64,000 bases of DNA from Bog-756 sp963835465 (lineage in GTDB: Bacteria > Actinomycetota > Acidimicrobiia > Acidimicrobiales > RAAP-2), in contig CAWIFR010000002.1 of the NCBI GenBank assembly GCA_963835465.1, forward strand, positions 496,001-560,000, in the 5' to 3' direction. The translations under genes and the position numbers were made by a program. The stretch's first letter is position 1; every line of letters begins with the position of its first letter. Shown piece after piece: positions 34,453-42,885 of this stretch. The notes beneath the pieces are model-generated. The model made no database searches and was not told the origin of the DNA. It worked only from the letters and a program-made list of their open reading frames with translations.

Positions 34453-35465
34453 CCGCCCCAGAGGTCGCCCCTGGCTCCGACGTCGCAGCCGATCCGGTGT
34501 GCACCCTGTCCGATGCCGTCAACCAGGCACTGGATATCGCCATGGCCGAGGACCCTGAGGTATTCACGCTGGGGGAGGACATCGAGGATCCCATCGGGGG
34601 CGTGATGAAGGGCACCAAGGGCCTGTCCACCAAGTACGGTCGGTCTCGGGTCCGCAATACACCAATCGCCGAGCAGGCCATCGTCGGGGCCGCCATCGGT
34701 GCATCGCTGGTGGGCATGCGACCAATTGCCGAGATCATGCTGATGGACTTCTTTGCCGTGGCCATGGACCAGATTGCCAACCACGCGGCCAAGCTCCGGT
34801 ACATGTCCGGGGGGCGTACCAACGTTCCCATCACCATACGGACCTCGGTCGGCGGGGGCCGCCAGTTCGGTGCGCAACACTCCCAGTTGCTCGAGGGGTG
34901 GCTGATGCAGACGCCTGGAATCAAGATCGCCGTGCCCAGTACGCCGCGTGATGCCAAAGGCCTCCTGTACTCGTGCATCAGGGATGACGATCCCTGCATT
35001 CACATGGAGATGCTCACCCTGCTCTTCACCCGTGGCCCGGTGCCTGCCGGGAGGTTCGAGATCCCGCTCGGGGTGGCGGACATCAAACGGGCCGGCGACG
35101 ATGTCACCGTGGTCACCTGGGGATGGCAGGTGGCTGAGGCGCTGGCCGCTGCCGAACTGGTGGCCTCGGAGGGCATCAGTGTGGAGGTCCTCGATCTGCG
35201 GACCCTGGTCCCACTGGACCGAGAGGCGGTCCTGGCCAGCGCGGCCCGTACCCGTCGGGTGGTCGTGGTCCATGCTGCCCCCAGATTTGGTGGACCCGGT
35301 GCCGAGATCGCCTCCCTGGTCTCGCATGAACTTTTCGGGGAGCTGGAGCGCCCGGTCGAACGCCTGGGGTCGGTGTACTCCCCGATCCCCTACGCCACGG
35401 AGCTGGAGTCGCTCCACTATCCCGAGCGGGGCCAGATCGCCGACACCATCCGCGGGATGCAGTGA
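34449..35465 (+). CDS. Thiamine-diphosphate dehydrogenase E1 component, beta subunit
   Basis: Beta subunit that completes the E1 active site. The 338-residue product has VFTLGEDIEDPIGGVMKGTKGL, RNTPIAEQAIVGAAIGASLVGMRPIAEI, MDFFAVAMDQIANHAAKLRYMSGG and the C-terminal VEVLDLRTLVPLDREAVL and VHAAPRFGGPGAEIAS. These match acetoin- or pyruvate-type E1 beta. The gene overlaps E1 alpha by ATGA and the lipoyl-domain gene by GTGA, so all three are translated together. Confidence 0.93.
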   Translation: MTAPEVAPGSDVAADPVCTLSDAVNQALDIAMAEDPEVFTLGEDIEDPIGGVMKGTKGLSTKYGRSRVRNTPIAEQAIVGAAIGASLVGMRPIAEIMLMDFFAVAMDQIANHAAKLRYMSGGRTNVPITIRTSVGGGRQFGAQHSQLLEGWLMQTPGIKIAVPSTPRDAKGLLYSCIRDDDPCIHMEMLTLLFTRGPVPAGRFEIPLGVADIKRAGDDVTVVTWGWQVAEALAAAELVASEGISVEVLDLRTLVPLDREAVLASAARTRRVVVVHAAPRFGGPGAEIASLVSHELFGELERPVERLGSVYSPIPYATELESLHYPERGQIADTIRGMQ

Positions 35466-35722
35466 GCCCGGTCGTGCCCGATCCCGAGAAGGCCCTGATC
35501 ATGATCCCGCAGGCCGGGGTGACCATGACCGAAGGCACGATCGTTGGCTGGCTGGTGGACGACGGAGACCTGGTGACCGCCGGTCAACCGCTCTACACCT
35601 TGGAGACCGAGAAAGTCGAGATGGAAGTCGAATGCCCTGCCACCGGTGTGGTGCGCCTCTTCGGCTCGGTCGGGGAGACCTATCCGGTGGGCGAGGTAGT
35701 CGGGCACGTGGAGGCCACCTAG
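35462..35722 (+). CDS. Free-standing lipoyl (biotinyl/lipoyl) domain protein
   Basis: An 86-residue single-domain protein. It has VTMTEGTIVGWLVDDGDLV, the attachment hairpin YTLETEKVEMEVECPATG with the modifiable Lys, and GETYPVGEVVGHVE at the end. The domain is that of the swinging arm of 2-oxoacid dehydrogenase E2 proteins, but the peripheral-subunit-binding and acyltransferase domains are absent. Its GTG start overlaps the E1 beta stop. It presumably carries lipoate that E1 reduces and acylates; the E2 and E3 activities must come from elsewhere. Biotin rather than lipoate cannot be excluded from sequence alone, but the ETEKVE context and E1 linkage favour lipoate. Confidence 0.85.
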   Translation: MSPVVPDPEKALIMIPQAGVTMTEGTIVGWLVDDGDLVTAGQPLYTLETEKVEMEVECPATGVVRLFGSVGETYPVGEVVGHVEAT

Positions 35723-35810
35723 GTGACCGTCGTCCGAGGTGGCCCGCAACCGCTCCTCGTTCGCATCTCATTCGTAGGCAACACTCAGGACGGCGCGGTC
35801 GAGGAGGATC

Positions 35811-37313
35811 ATGCAGACCATCGGAGCCCATCAACGTGGAGTGGCGGCCACCGCCGCAGCCCATCCCAACCGGATTGCCGTCGTCGACGGGGACCGTCGG
35901 CTGACCTTCGACGAACTCGACCAGCGAGCCAACGGCCTCGCCGTGCGCCTGGCCGAATTGGGTGTCCAGCCGGGCGATGCCGTGGGCATGCGGCTGCACA
36001 ATCGCGCCGAATGGTTCATTGTGTCCCACGCCATCGCCCGGCTGGGTGCCATGTTCGTTCCCATCTCCCCGCGACTCACCCCGGCCGAGGCCTCGTACAT
36101 CGCCGTCGACTCGGATATGAAGGCCTGTGTGTCCGAGGCCGGCCACGCTGTCGGAGGGCCTGCTCTGGCCACCATCGATGTCGACGACGAATCGTTCGCC
36201 CCGCCCGCGCCGGCCGCTCCCCGCCAGGACTTTCTCCGGACCCCACCCACCCTTATGGGGTACACCTCGGGGACGACAGGCCTTCCCAAGGCGGTCGAGC
36301 GCCCAGCTCCCCAGCCGATGGACGTGGCCACGACCTCAGCGGTGGCTGCCTTCTGGGGATACGGCCCTGACGCTGTGCAACTCGTCTGCGGTCCGCTCTA
36401 CCACACCGCCCCCAGCGCCTATGCCGAGTACGCACTATGGGAGGGGGGAGCTGCGGTGGTTCAGGACGGGTTCGTCGCCGAGCGGTGTCTTCGAGCTCAT
36501 CGAACGCCACCGGGTGACCAGGACCCAGATGGTTCCGGCCCACTTCGTCCGGATCCTCGAAGCGGATTGGAAGGCCTACGACCGCTCCAGCATCCGGTTG
36601 GTGATCCATGCCGCTGCCGCCTGCCCGGTGCCGGTCAAGTGGCAGATCCAGGAGGTCTTCCCCGCCGGGACCGTGTGGGAGCTCTACGGCGCCACCGAGG
36701 CCATGGGGACGGTGATCTCGCCCGGTGAGTGGCTGTTCAAGCCGGGAAGCGTCGGCCGGCCGTTCCCGGGCCTCACCGTCACCGTCCTCCGTGATGACGG
36801 CACTCCGGCGGATCCCGGTGAGGTGGGCACCATCTATGTCAGTCAGTTTCCGGGCTCCGCGTTCGCCTACCGGGGCGACCCGGGCAAGACCACCGAGGCC
36901 TACCGTGGCGACATGGTCACGGTAGGGGATCTGGGCCACCTCGACGAGCACGGCTACCTCTTCATCGCCGACCGCCGTACCGACCTCATCGTGAGCGGCG
37001 GCGTCAACATCTATCCAGCGGAGGTGGAGAGCGCGCGCTGGCCGCCGACCCTGACGTGGTCGACTCGGCCGTGATCGGGCTGCCCGACCCCCGGATGGGC
37101 CAGCGGGTACACGCCATTGTCGAACTGCGCACCGGGGCGCATCCCGACGCGGCCGCCATCCTCGGACGACTGTCGTCACATCTCGCCGACTTCAAGTGCC
37201 CCAAGTCCGTCGAATTCGTGGACACACTGCCGAGGGAGCCCAACGGCAAGGTGCTGAAGCGTCGGCTGCAACAGGAACGAGCGGCCTCCCCAGAGCCGGG
37301 CGACCGGTCGTAG
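35811..37313 (+). pseudogene. AMP-dependent acyl-CoA ligase, two frameshifts
   Basis: Adenylate-forming ligase that would activate a carboxylic acid to its CoA thioester. The start ATG 35811 follows GAGGAGGATC. Frame one carries LTFDELDQRANGLA and the P-loop YTSGTTGLPKAVER; frame two has HRVTRTQMVPAHFVRILEAD, LYGATEAMG and GDLGHLDEHGYLFIADRRTD with SGGVNIYPAEVE; frame three has VVDSAVIGLPDPRMGQ and the C-terminal Lys region PREPNGKVLKRRL. Removing one T at 36486 restores AERVFELIERHR, and removing one GC pair at about 37033 in a GC tract restores ESALAADPDVV. The repaired product would be about 499 residues, normal for the family. Either two errors or an inactive gene. Confidence 0.88.
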
Positions 37314-37420
37314 GCAATCGGCGTGGTCAACGGGAACGTGGTTAGGGTGCAGGAGCGCAGTACTGCTGGTGCGGAGTTCGGGGTGGTACTCCGGACCCGT
37401 CTGATCGGGAGGAGCAGGCC

Positions 37421-38281
37421 GTGGATCGCACGGAGATGAAGACCATCAACTACGAGAAGGACGGTGCCATCGCTCGGATCGTCCTCAACCTGCCGGAGAA
37501 GGCGAACATCCAGACGGCCCAGCAGGTCTGGGATTTCGAGGACGCGCTGAAGTGGGCCGATCGGGACGAGGAGGTGAAGGTTCTGATCGTCAAGGCGAAC
37601 GGTAACGGATTTTGTGCCGGCCATGCCATCGTCGATCCCGAAGAGATGGCCGAGGTCTACCCAACGACGGGGCCGACGCCCGAACGGACGTGGAAGAAGC
37701 ACAACTACGACCTGTTTCTCTGGCCTCCGTTGAACCTCTGGGAGTTCTCCAAGGCGACTATCGCCCAAGTGCACGGTTACTGCGTCGGTGGCGGCACCGT
37801 CTACGGCTACCTCTGTGATCTCACGGTCGCCTCCGACGATGCCTACTTCCAGATGCCGCTGCCCCAGGGGTTCGGACTTCCCGGTGCCCAGACACTCATC
37901 GAGCCGTGGGTCCTGATGAACTGGAAACGGGCCTATGAGTACCTCTACCTGGCCCCGACGCTGTCGGCCGAGGAGGCCCATCAGTGGGGCCTCGTCAACC
38001 GTGTGGTGCCTCGGGGCGATCTCGAGTCCACTGTGGAGGAGATGGCTGCCACCATCGCCCAGATGCCGCTGACCACCATCATGACGGTCAAGGCCGGGGT
38101 GAAGCGGGCGTGGGAGACCATGGGCATGCGGGTGCATCTGCAGAGCACGGCGGACTTCACTTCGATCGCCAGTGCTGCCACCGACGTCAGAGAGTTCATG
38201 GCCAAACGAGCCGGCCGCCTTCCCCGCCAGGTGGCCGACGAACAGGCTGAGGCGGCCCGGGACGGAAACTCCTCCGACTGA
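37421..38281 (+). CDS. Enoyl-CoA hydratase/isomerase (crotonase) family protein
   Basis: A 286-residue crotonase-fold enzyme. It has VLNLPEKANIQTAQQVWDFE, the first oxyanion segment NGNGFCAGHAI, the second HGYCVGGGTVYGYLCDLTVAS and QMPLPQGFGLPGAQ, where common hydratases carry the catalytic Glu, so chemistry may differ. Start is GTG 37421 with GGGAGGAG upstream. It lies 107 bases after the ligase gene and probably acts on the resulting CoA ester. The longer loop at residues 75-105 (with ERTWKKHNYDLFLW) is found in actinobacterial acyl-CoA side-chain enzymes. Confidence 0.88.
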   Translation: MDRTEMKTINYEKDGAIARIVLNLPEKANIQTAQQVWDFEDALKWADRDEEVKVLIVKANGNGFCAGHAIVDPEEMAEVYPTTGPTPERTWKKHNYDLFLWPPLNLWEFSKATIAQVHGYCVGGGTVYGYLCDLTVASDDAYFQMPLPQGFGLPGAQTLIEPWVLMNWKRAYEYLYLAPTLSAEEAHQWGLVNRVVPRGDLESTVEEMAATIAQMPLTTIMTVKAGVKRAWETMGMRVHLQSTADFTSIASAATDVREFMAKRAGRLPRQVADEQAEAARDGNSSD

Positions 38282-38466
38282 GTCTCCGCCAGAGGTATGG
38301 CGAACCGTCGGACCGGCAGGTCGGTTGGGGACGGAGCGGGAGGGCGGATCGGCGGTCTGGAGGTCGGCTGAGCTCGTCCACTCCTAACGGTTCGGACTGC
38401 ATCACGGCAACGTGATGGACGCAAACAGGCCGATGGATCGCGACCCGTTCGCGGATGACGAGTTCG

Positions 38467-38495
38467 TTGACTTCACCTTACGATTCCGTTACGGT
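38467..38495 (+). promoter_or_regulatory. Candidate sigma-70-type promoter for the binding-protein gene
   Basis: TTGACT (38467-38472) is separated by 17 bases from TACGGT (38490-38495), a good -35 and a passable -10. The GTG start of the binding-protein gene is about 120 bases downstream, so a long leader would result. It overlaps the 11-base tandem repeat. Confidence 0.45.
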
Positions 38496-38499
38496 TCCG
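38478..38499 (+). repeat. Tandem 11-base direct repeat over the promoter
   Basis: TTACGATTCCG (38478-38488) is followed immediately by TTACGGTTCCG (38489-38499), differing at one base. Eleven bases is about one DNA turn, so a protein could bind both copies on the same face. The pair covers the end of the spacer and the -10 element, as an operator would. Confidence 0.5.
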
Positions 38500-38618
38500 A
38501 GGAGAACCTGTGTTTACTGGTGGCCGTCCGCCACGGTCGGCCTTCCCGTAGGCGCGAGGTTCGCCGATTGCCGTTCCCTTCCACAAGGGATGGGGACACA
38601 CCGAATGGGGGATGTTCA

Positions 38619-39839
38619 GTGAAGCGACCGTGGACCTTTCTTCGCGCCACCTTGGCCGTGCTGGTGGCGTCGTCGTCAGCTCTGGTAGGAGTGTCGCTCG
38701 CCTCGACAGCTCCCGCGGGTGCATCGGGTAGTCCCATCACGGTGGGCTTCATCTGCAGCTGCACCGGGCCGCTGGCTTCGAGTATCGCCATTGGCCCAGA
38801 CGCATATAAGGCGTGGGCCAGCTCGGTCAATGCAGTCGGTGGGATCAACGGTCACAAGGTCAACGTCATCGTCAAGGATGATGCCTTCAACTCCGGAACC
38901 TCGCTTTCGCAGGCGGAGACGCTTGTGGCACAGGACCACGCGATCGCCATCGTTGATGGCTCCGATGTGGACGCCTCTTGGTCGGACTATGTGAAGCAGC
39001 AGAACGTGCCGGTGATCGGAGCCAACTGAAGCTCTGCGCCCTTCTTCCTCAACTCGGACTTCTACGCGCCGGGCCAGACCGAGGACCAGTTGTTCGCCTC
39101 CATCGTGGGTGCGGCCAAGAAGGCGGGGGCCAAGAACATGGCCCTCTTCTACTGCGCCGAAGCGGCCACCTGCCAGGAGGGTGTCGCCCCCCTTAAGTCG
39201 ACCGGCGCTGCCTTGGGCGTCCCTCTCATCTACGACGCCTCGATCTCGGCGTCGTCGCCCAACTACACGGCCCAGTGCCTGGCCGCCAAGCAGGCTGGAG
39301 CCAAGTCGTTGTTCATTGCCGATGCCGTCGGAGTGATCGAGAAGGTCGCCACAGACTGCGCCCAGCAGGGGTACACCCCACCGATCGTCATCGACGGCGA
39401 GAGCCTGGCCCCGGGTCTGGCAAAGACCGCGGGCATCAACAAGTACGCCATCTTCAACAATCTCAACGTGCCGTACTTCTCTAGCCAGGTCGCCGGAGTC
39501 AAGACGATGACCAACGCGTTCAAGAAATACCAGCCCACGATCCTCAAGACAGCGAACTATAACGAGTTGGCCGTACAGGCATGGGTATCGGGTCTCCTGC
39601 TGGCTACGGCGGCCAAGGCGGGAGGTGTGACCGCGGGCGCCAACGCCACCGCCAAGCAGTTGATCACCGGACTGCATACCTTGCGAAACAACACCCTCGG
39701 GGGGATGGCACCGCCGCTGACCTTCAAGACTGGCGTGCCTAATCCCATCGACTGTTGGCAGGGCTACGCGGTCCTGAAGAATGGCAAGTTCTCCACCCCT
39801 TATGGACTGAAGGCCACCTGCGTCACCGCCACCAGCTGA
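38619..39839 (+). pseudogene. Branched-chain-type ABC substrate-binding protein, in-frame TGA
   Basis: Extracellular binding protein of the Leu/Ile/Val (HAAT) ABC family. The GTG at 38619 (GGGGGA six bases upstream) begins a signal peptide VKRPWTFLRATLAVLVASSS ending at an AGA-like site, followed by ITVGFICSCTGPLASS and NAVGGINGHKVNVIVKDDAF. A TGA at 39027-39029 stops translation after VPVIGAN. The same frame continues without any shift to SSAPFFLNSDFYAPGQTEDQ, NMALFYCAEAATCQEGV and DCWQGYAVLKNGKFS, ending at 39839. The full product would be about 406 residues, as in the family. The break is a single codon; error or recent nonsense mutation are the simplest causes. It probably serves the LivHMG/LivF transporter at 44.5-48 kb. 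Confidence 0.9.
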
Positions 39840-39959
39840 GGAGGACCTCGTGAGGGTTCCCACTGGTGATGCCCGCCGGTGGGATCCCGGCACGGTCAGG
39901 TGGCCATCACATGGTGGCGGACGACAGCCTTCCGGCCCGGCCTCTCCGAGAGGAGTCAG

Positions 39960-40355
39960 TCAGGCGTCGGCGGTGAAGGTGCGGCGGATGAACCGCCAGG
40001 TGCCGTCGGCCTTGGTGAGTTGGTCCGAATACTTGCCCGAGGCCGCCACCACCTGCTGGGACGGCTCACCGCTCAGCACGAACATCTGGACGTATGCCTG
40101 CAGGGTGGCTTCGGTGCCGTCGCCGTCGATGACCAGGTTGGAAGCAACGTGTCGGGGGGCGTGGACGCTGGAGGGGAAGTCTGAGCAGAACTGGCGCAAG
40201 GCGGCTCGCCCCTTCAGTTGCAGTGCCCCTGCGTCGAGTACCCCCGACTCGACGAAACACTCAGTGAATGCGTCGGCATCCCCGCTGTCGATGGCGTGGT
40301 TGTACCGGGCGGCCAGTCCCTGGATGGCCAAGTGCTCCTCGGCGCTCAGTCCCAT
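39960..40355 (-). CDS. SnoaL/NTF2-like small protein
   Basis: A 131-residue protein of the NTF2-like cone fold, starting MGLSAEEHLAIQGLAARYNHA after GAGGAGGAGACC. It has the family's AIDSGDADAFTECFVESGVL, GRAALRQFCSDF, and the C-terminal AASGKYSDQLTKADGTWRF with IRRTFT. Such proteins act as isomerases, cyclases or small dehydratases of steroid- and polyketide-like substrates, or as oxygenase small subunits. It is the only minus-strand gene in this part, divergent from the flavoprotein gene. The long upstream open frame is a shadow. Confidence 0.82.
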   Translation of the reverse strand: MGLSAEEHLAIQGLAARYNHAIDSGDADAFTECFVESGVLDAGALQLKGRAALRQFCSDFPSSVHAPRHVASNLVIDGDGTEATLQAYVQMFVLSGEPSQQVVAASGKYSDQLTKADGTWRFIRRTFTADA

Positions 40356-40522
40356 GGTCTCCTCCTCACCGGGGCTCAGCAGTCTGCGCTGGCCTGTCGA
40401 GTCTGACGCCCCTCCAGCTTCGCCACCCCTCCGGGAGAGGGAAACGGCTCGGGACGGTACGACGGATGCCGATGCTATAACTGCCGGAGGACGAGCGGCG
40501 GCGGAAGTAGGGGGTCTGGGGG

Positions 40523-42244
40523 ATGCCTGAGGAGAACCCGACAGCACCGCTCGGCATTCGGGTGGCCGAGCTGGCCAAGCTGCCCCATCGGCCCGGGACC
40601 GTTCGCTCGCCGTCGGCTGGTCCCTCCCGGGCCCATGAGGTGGCCGACGTGGTCGTGGTGGGCAGCGGTGCGGCCGCACTGGCCGGTGCGGCGGGTGCAC
40701 TCAGCGTGGGGGCCAGCGTGCTGGTCTGCGAGAAGGGTCCGGTGCACGGCGGTACCACGGCGTGCTCGGGCGGGGTGGCCCACATCTACAACAACTCACT
40801 CATGCGGCGGGCCGGCATCGCTGACCCCCGTGCCGAGGCGCTCGCCTACATGGCCCGCGTCTCCTATCCCGGGGCCTACGATCCCGATGCGCCCTGCCTC
40901 GGCCTACTGCCGTCCGATTTCGCCCTGCTCGAGACCTACTACGACAGGGGGGCCGAGGTAATGGGCCGCCTGTCGGCCATCGGGGCTGCCCGTATGGAGG
41001 CGCCGTGGTTGGCCTGGGACGGTCAGCGGTATCCCGACTACTACGAGTTTCCCGAGAACAAGGCGACGCGCGGCCGGGGAATCCAAGTCGAGGCTCCGGG
41101 CGGCGGAGCCGGCAACGGGGGTGAATTGGTCCGCCAGCTCAAGGACTTCGCCACCGACAGGGGAGTCGAGGTCCGTCTCAGCCACCGGGTGGTCGATCTG
41201 GTGCAACAGAACGGGGCGATCACCGGGGTGGTGGTGGACGACGGATCGGCCTGCCGGTCCATCGATGTCCGAGGCGGCGTGGTGTTCGGCTCTGGTGGAT
41301 TCGCCCACAGCCCCGAATTGCGGGAGCGGTTCCTGCGTGGCCCGATTGCCGGCGGGTCTGGCGTTCCCTCGAACACCGGTGACCTGATCGACATCGGAGC
41401 GAGGGTGGGGGCCTCGTTCGGAGGGATGCACAACGGGTGGTGGGACCAGCAGGTTCTCGAGGGAGTCGACGACTACGCCAACTCGATCCTGGACGTGTGG
41501 GCCATACCCGGCGACTCCATGATCCTGGTCAACCGGTTCGGCCGACGGGCGGTCAACGAGAAGAGAGAGTACGAGTCGCGGGGTCGAGTGCACCACGTCT
41601 ATGTCGATGACGAGTACATCAACCGAGTGATGTTCATGGTCTACGACCAGCGGACGGCCGAGCGCTATGGCGGTCGCTATCCGATCCCACCGGTTGGCGC
41701 GGTAGCCGACCACGTCGTGTCCGGTCACGGGGTGGCCGGACTCAGCGATGCCCTGGGCCGAAGGCTGGTCACCCGGTCCCGGTCGGAAATGCCCGCCGGG
41801 ATCGCGCCGGTGCAGCTGGACTCCGGCTTCGCCACCACCCTGGCCGACACTGTCGTCCGCTTCAACGGCATGGCCGAGCGGGGCATCGATGGCGAGTTCG
41901 GACGAGGCACCAAGGCAGTGGAGTTTGCCTTCCACGGACCGCCGGCGCGGGACAATCGCCTCCCGAATTCGACCCTCCACCCACTGAACGTCGACGGGCC
42001 GCTCTACGCCATCGCCTTGGTCGGCACGACCTTCGACACCGATAGTGGCCCCCGGATCGGCACGCAGGGACAGATTCTCGGGACCATGGGGCCGATCCCC
42101 GGCCTCTACGGTGCGGGCAACTGCGTCGATGGGGTGTTCGGCGAGGGCTATCCCGGGGGTGGCTCCACCATCGGGCCCGGTCTGGTCTTCGGCTTCCTCG
42201 GCGGGGCGCACGCCGGGGCCAGGGCCTCGGGGAGCTTGTCGTGA
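40523..42244 (+). CDS. FAD-dependent dehydrogenase, fumarate reductase/KstD-like
   Basis: A 573-residue flavoprotein of the succinate dehydrogenase/ketosteroid 1-dehydrogenase superfamily. It has the FAD fold VADVVVVGSGAAALAGAAGAL, GPVHGGTTACSGGVAHIYNN, GGVVFGSGGFAHSPELRERF and the C-terminal GLYGAGNCVDGVFGEGYPGGGSTIGPGLVFG. The GGGSTIGPGLVFG end is typical for ketosteroid dehydrogenase-like enzymes. No transmembrane anchor is seen. It shares a start/stop overlap with the small hydrolase gene (GTGA) and sits upstream of the Rieske oxygenase, so it probably desaturates a ring or side chain in the same pathway. Substrate unknown. Confidence 0.87.
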   Translation: MPEENPTAPLGIRVAELAKLPHRPGTVRSPSAGPSRAHEVADVVVVGSGAAALAGAAGALSVGASVLVCEKGPVHGGTTACSGGVAHIYNNSLMRRAGIADPRAEALAYMARVSYPGAYDPDAPCLGLLPSDFALLETYYDRGAEVMGRLSAIGAARMEAPWLAWDGQRYPDYYEFPENKATRGRGIQVEAPGGGAGNGGELVRQLKDFATDRGVEVRLSHRVVDLVQQNGAITGVVVDDGSACRSIDVRGGVVFGSGGFAHSPELRERFLRGPIAGGSGVPSNTGDLIDIGARVGASFGGMHNGWWDQQVLEGVDDYANSILDVWAIPGDSMILVNRFGRRAVNEKREYESRGRVHHVYVDDEYINRVMFMVYDQRTAERYGGRYPIPPVGAVADHVVSGHGVAGLSDALGRRLVTRSRSEMPAGIAPVQLDSGFATTLADTVVRFNGMAERGIDGEFGRGTKAVEFAFHGPPARDNRLPNSTLHPLNVDGPLYAIALVGTTFDTDSGPRIGTQGQILGTMGPIPGLYGAGNCVDGVFGEGYPGGGSTIGPGLVFGFLGGAHAGARASGSLS

Positions 42245-42885
42245 AACTCGCCTATCTCGATCGACCCTCAGGGACTCCGGAGTCCCCGAATACTGGCTTG
42301 GAGAGCAGGTGTCTGCTGGTGCTGCACCGCGAAGGGACCACGCCCCTCGACGAGGCGGCCCGCGTGGCTGACCGCCTTCCCGGTGGCGGACGGGTGGTAC
42401 TCCCGTTCGGTGACTACGCCTTTTACCCCAGCGGCATGGAGGTCGGTGGGGCGTGCTGGTATCGGGTGCTCCCGGGGTACGAGGGTACGGATCCCATCTC
42501 ACTGGCCAAGGCGGTGGTGCAGGTGGGAGACCTGGTGGATGATCTGGACGCCGAGCGGCCGGTGCTGATCGGTTCGGGCCAGGGCGGAGTGGTGGCCCTC
42601 GGTGCCACGCTGCTCCACGCGCACCGTGCGCCGGCCGCGGTGTGCATCGACACGCCTTCGGCTCATGTGGCGCTGTTGCCCACGTCGCTGCTGGAGGCGG
42701 CCCGGCCACGGGTGCTTCTGCTGGCCGGGGGCCCCGGCGCCGGGTCGGATCACGAGACGTTGGCCTCGTTGCTCGGGAGGCACGGCATCGAGTCCAGCAC
42801 CTGGGTCCACACTGCAGGCGGAACGCCCGAGGTGTGCGACGAAGCCATGACCGAGCAGGTGACGAGGTGGTTGCACGATGACTGA
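42241..42885 (+). CDS. Small alpha/beta hydrolase, phospholipase/carboxylesterase-like
   Basis: A 214-residue hydrolase. The nucleophile elbow is VLIGSGQGGVVALG, matching the GxSxGG of small carboxylesterases, with the C-terminal SSTWVHTAGGTPEVCDE carrying a likely His. It starts with GTG in a four-base overlap with the flavoprotein stop and ends in an eight-base overlap with the Rieske oxygenase start, so it belongs to that operon. The acid residue could not be placed with confidence. Confidence 0.75.
   Translation: MKLAYLDRPSGTPESPNTGLESRCLLVLHREGTTPLDEAARVADRLPGGGRVVLPFGDYAFYPSGMEVGGACWYRVLPGYEGTDPISLAKAVVQVGDLVDDLDAERPVLIGSGQGGVVALGATLLHAHRAPAAVCIDTPSAHVALLPTSLLEAARPRVLLLAGGPGAGSDHETLASLLGRHGIESSTWVHTAGGTPEVCDEAMTEQVTRWLHDD

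Larger units (their letters stand above)
38282..38618 (+). other. 337-base intergenic region before the binding-protein gene
   Basis: No gene is supported here. An open frame exists from 38412 but it has no ribosome site and the secreted-protein signal peptide starts only at 38619. The region holds a promoter-like element and an 11-base tandem repeat, listed separately. Confidence 0.6.

Noticed and set aside
36480..36492. Programmed ribosomal frameshifting in the acyl-CoA ligase
   Set aside because: No slippery heptamer or downstream pseudoknot is evident, the family never uses it, and a second unrelated shift lies 550 bases further.
39027..39029. TGA as selenocysteine or as a reassigned Trp codon
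   Set aside because: Other genes here end in TGA normally, no selenocysteine machinery or SECIS-like element is seen, and the protein family does not need Sec at this place.
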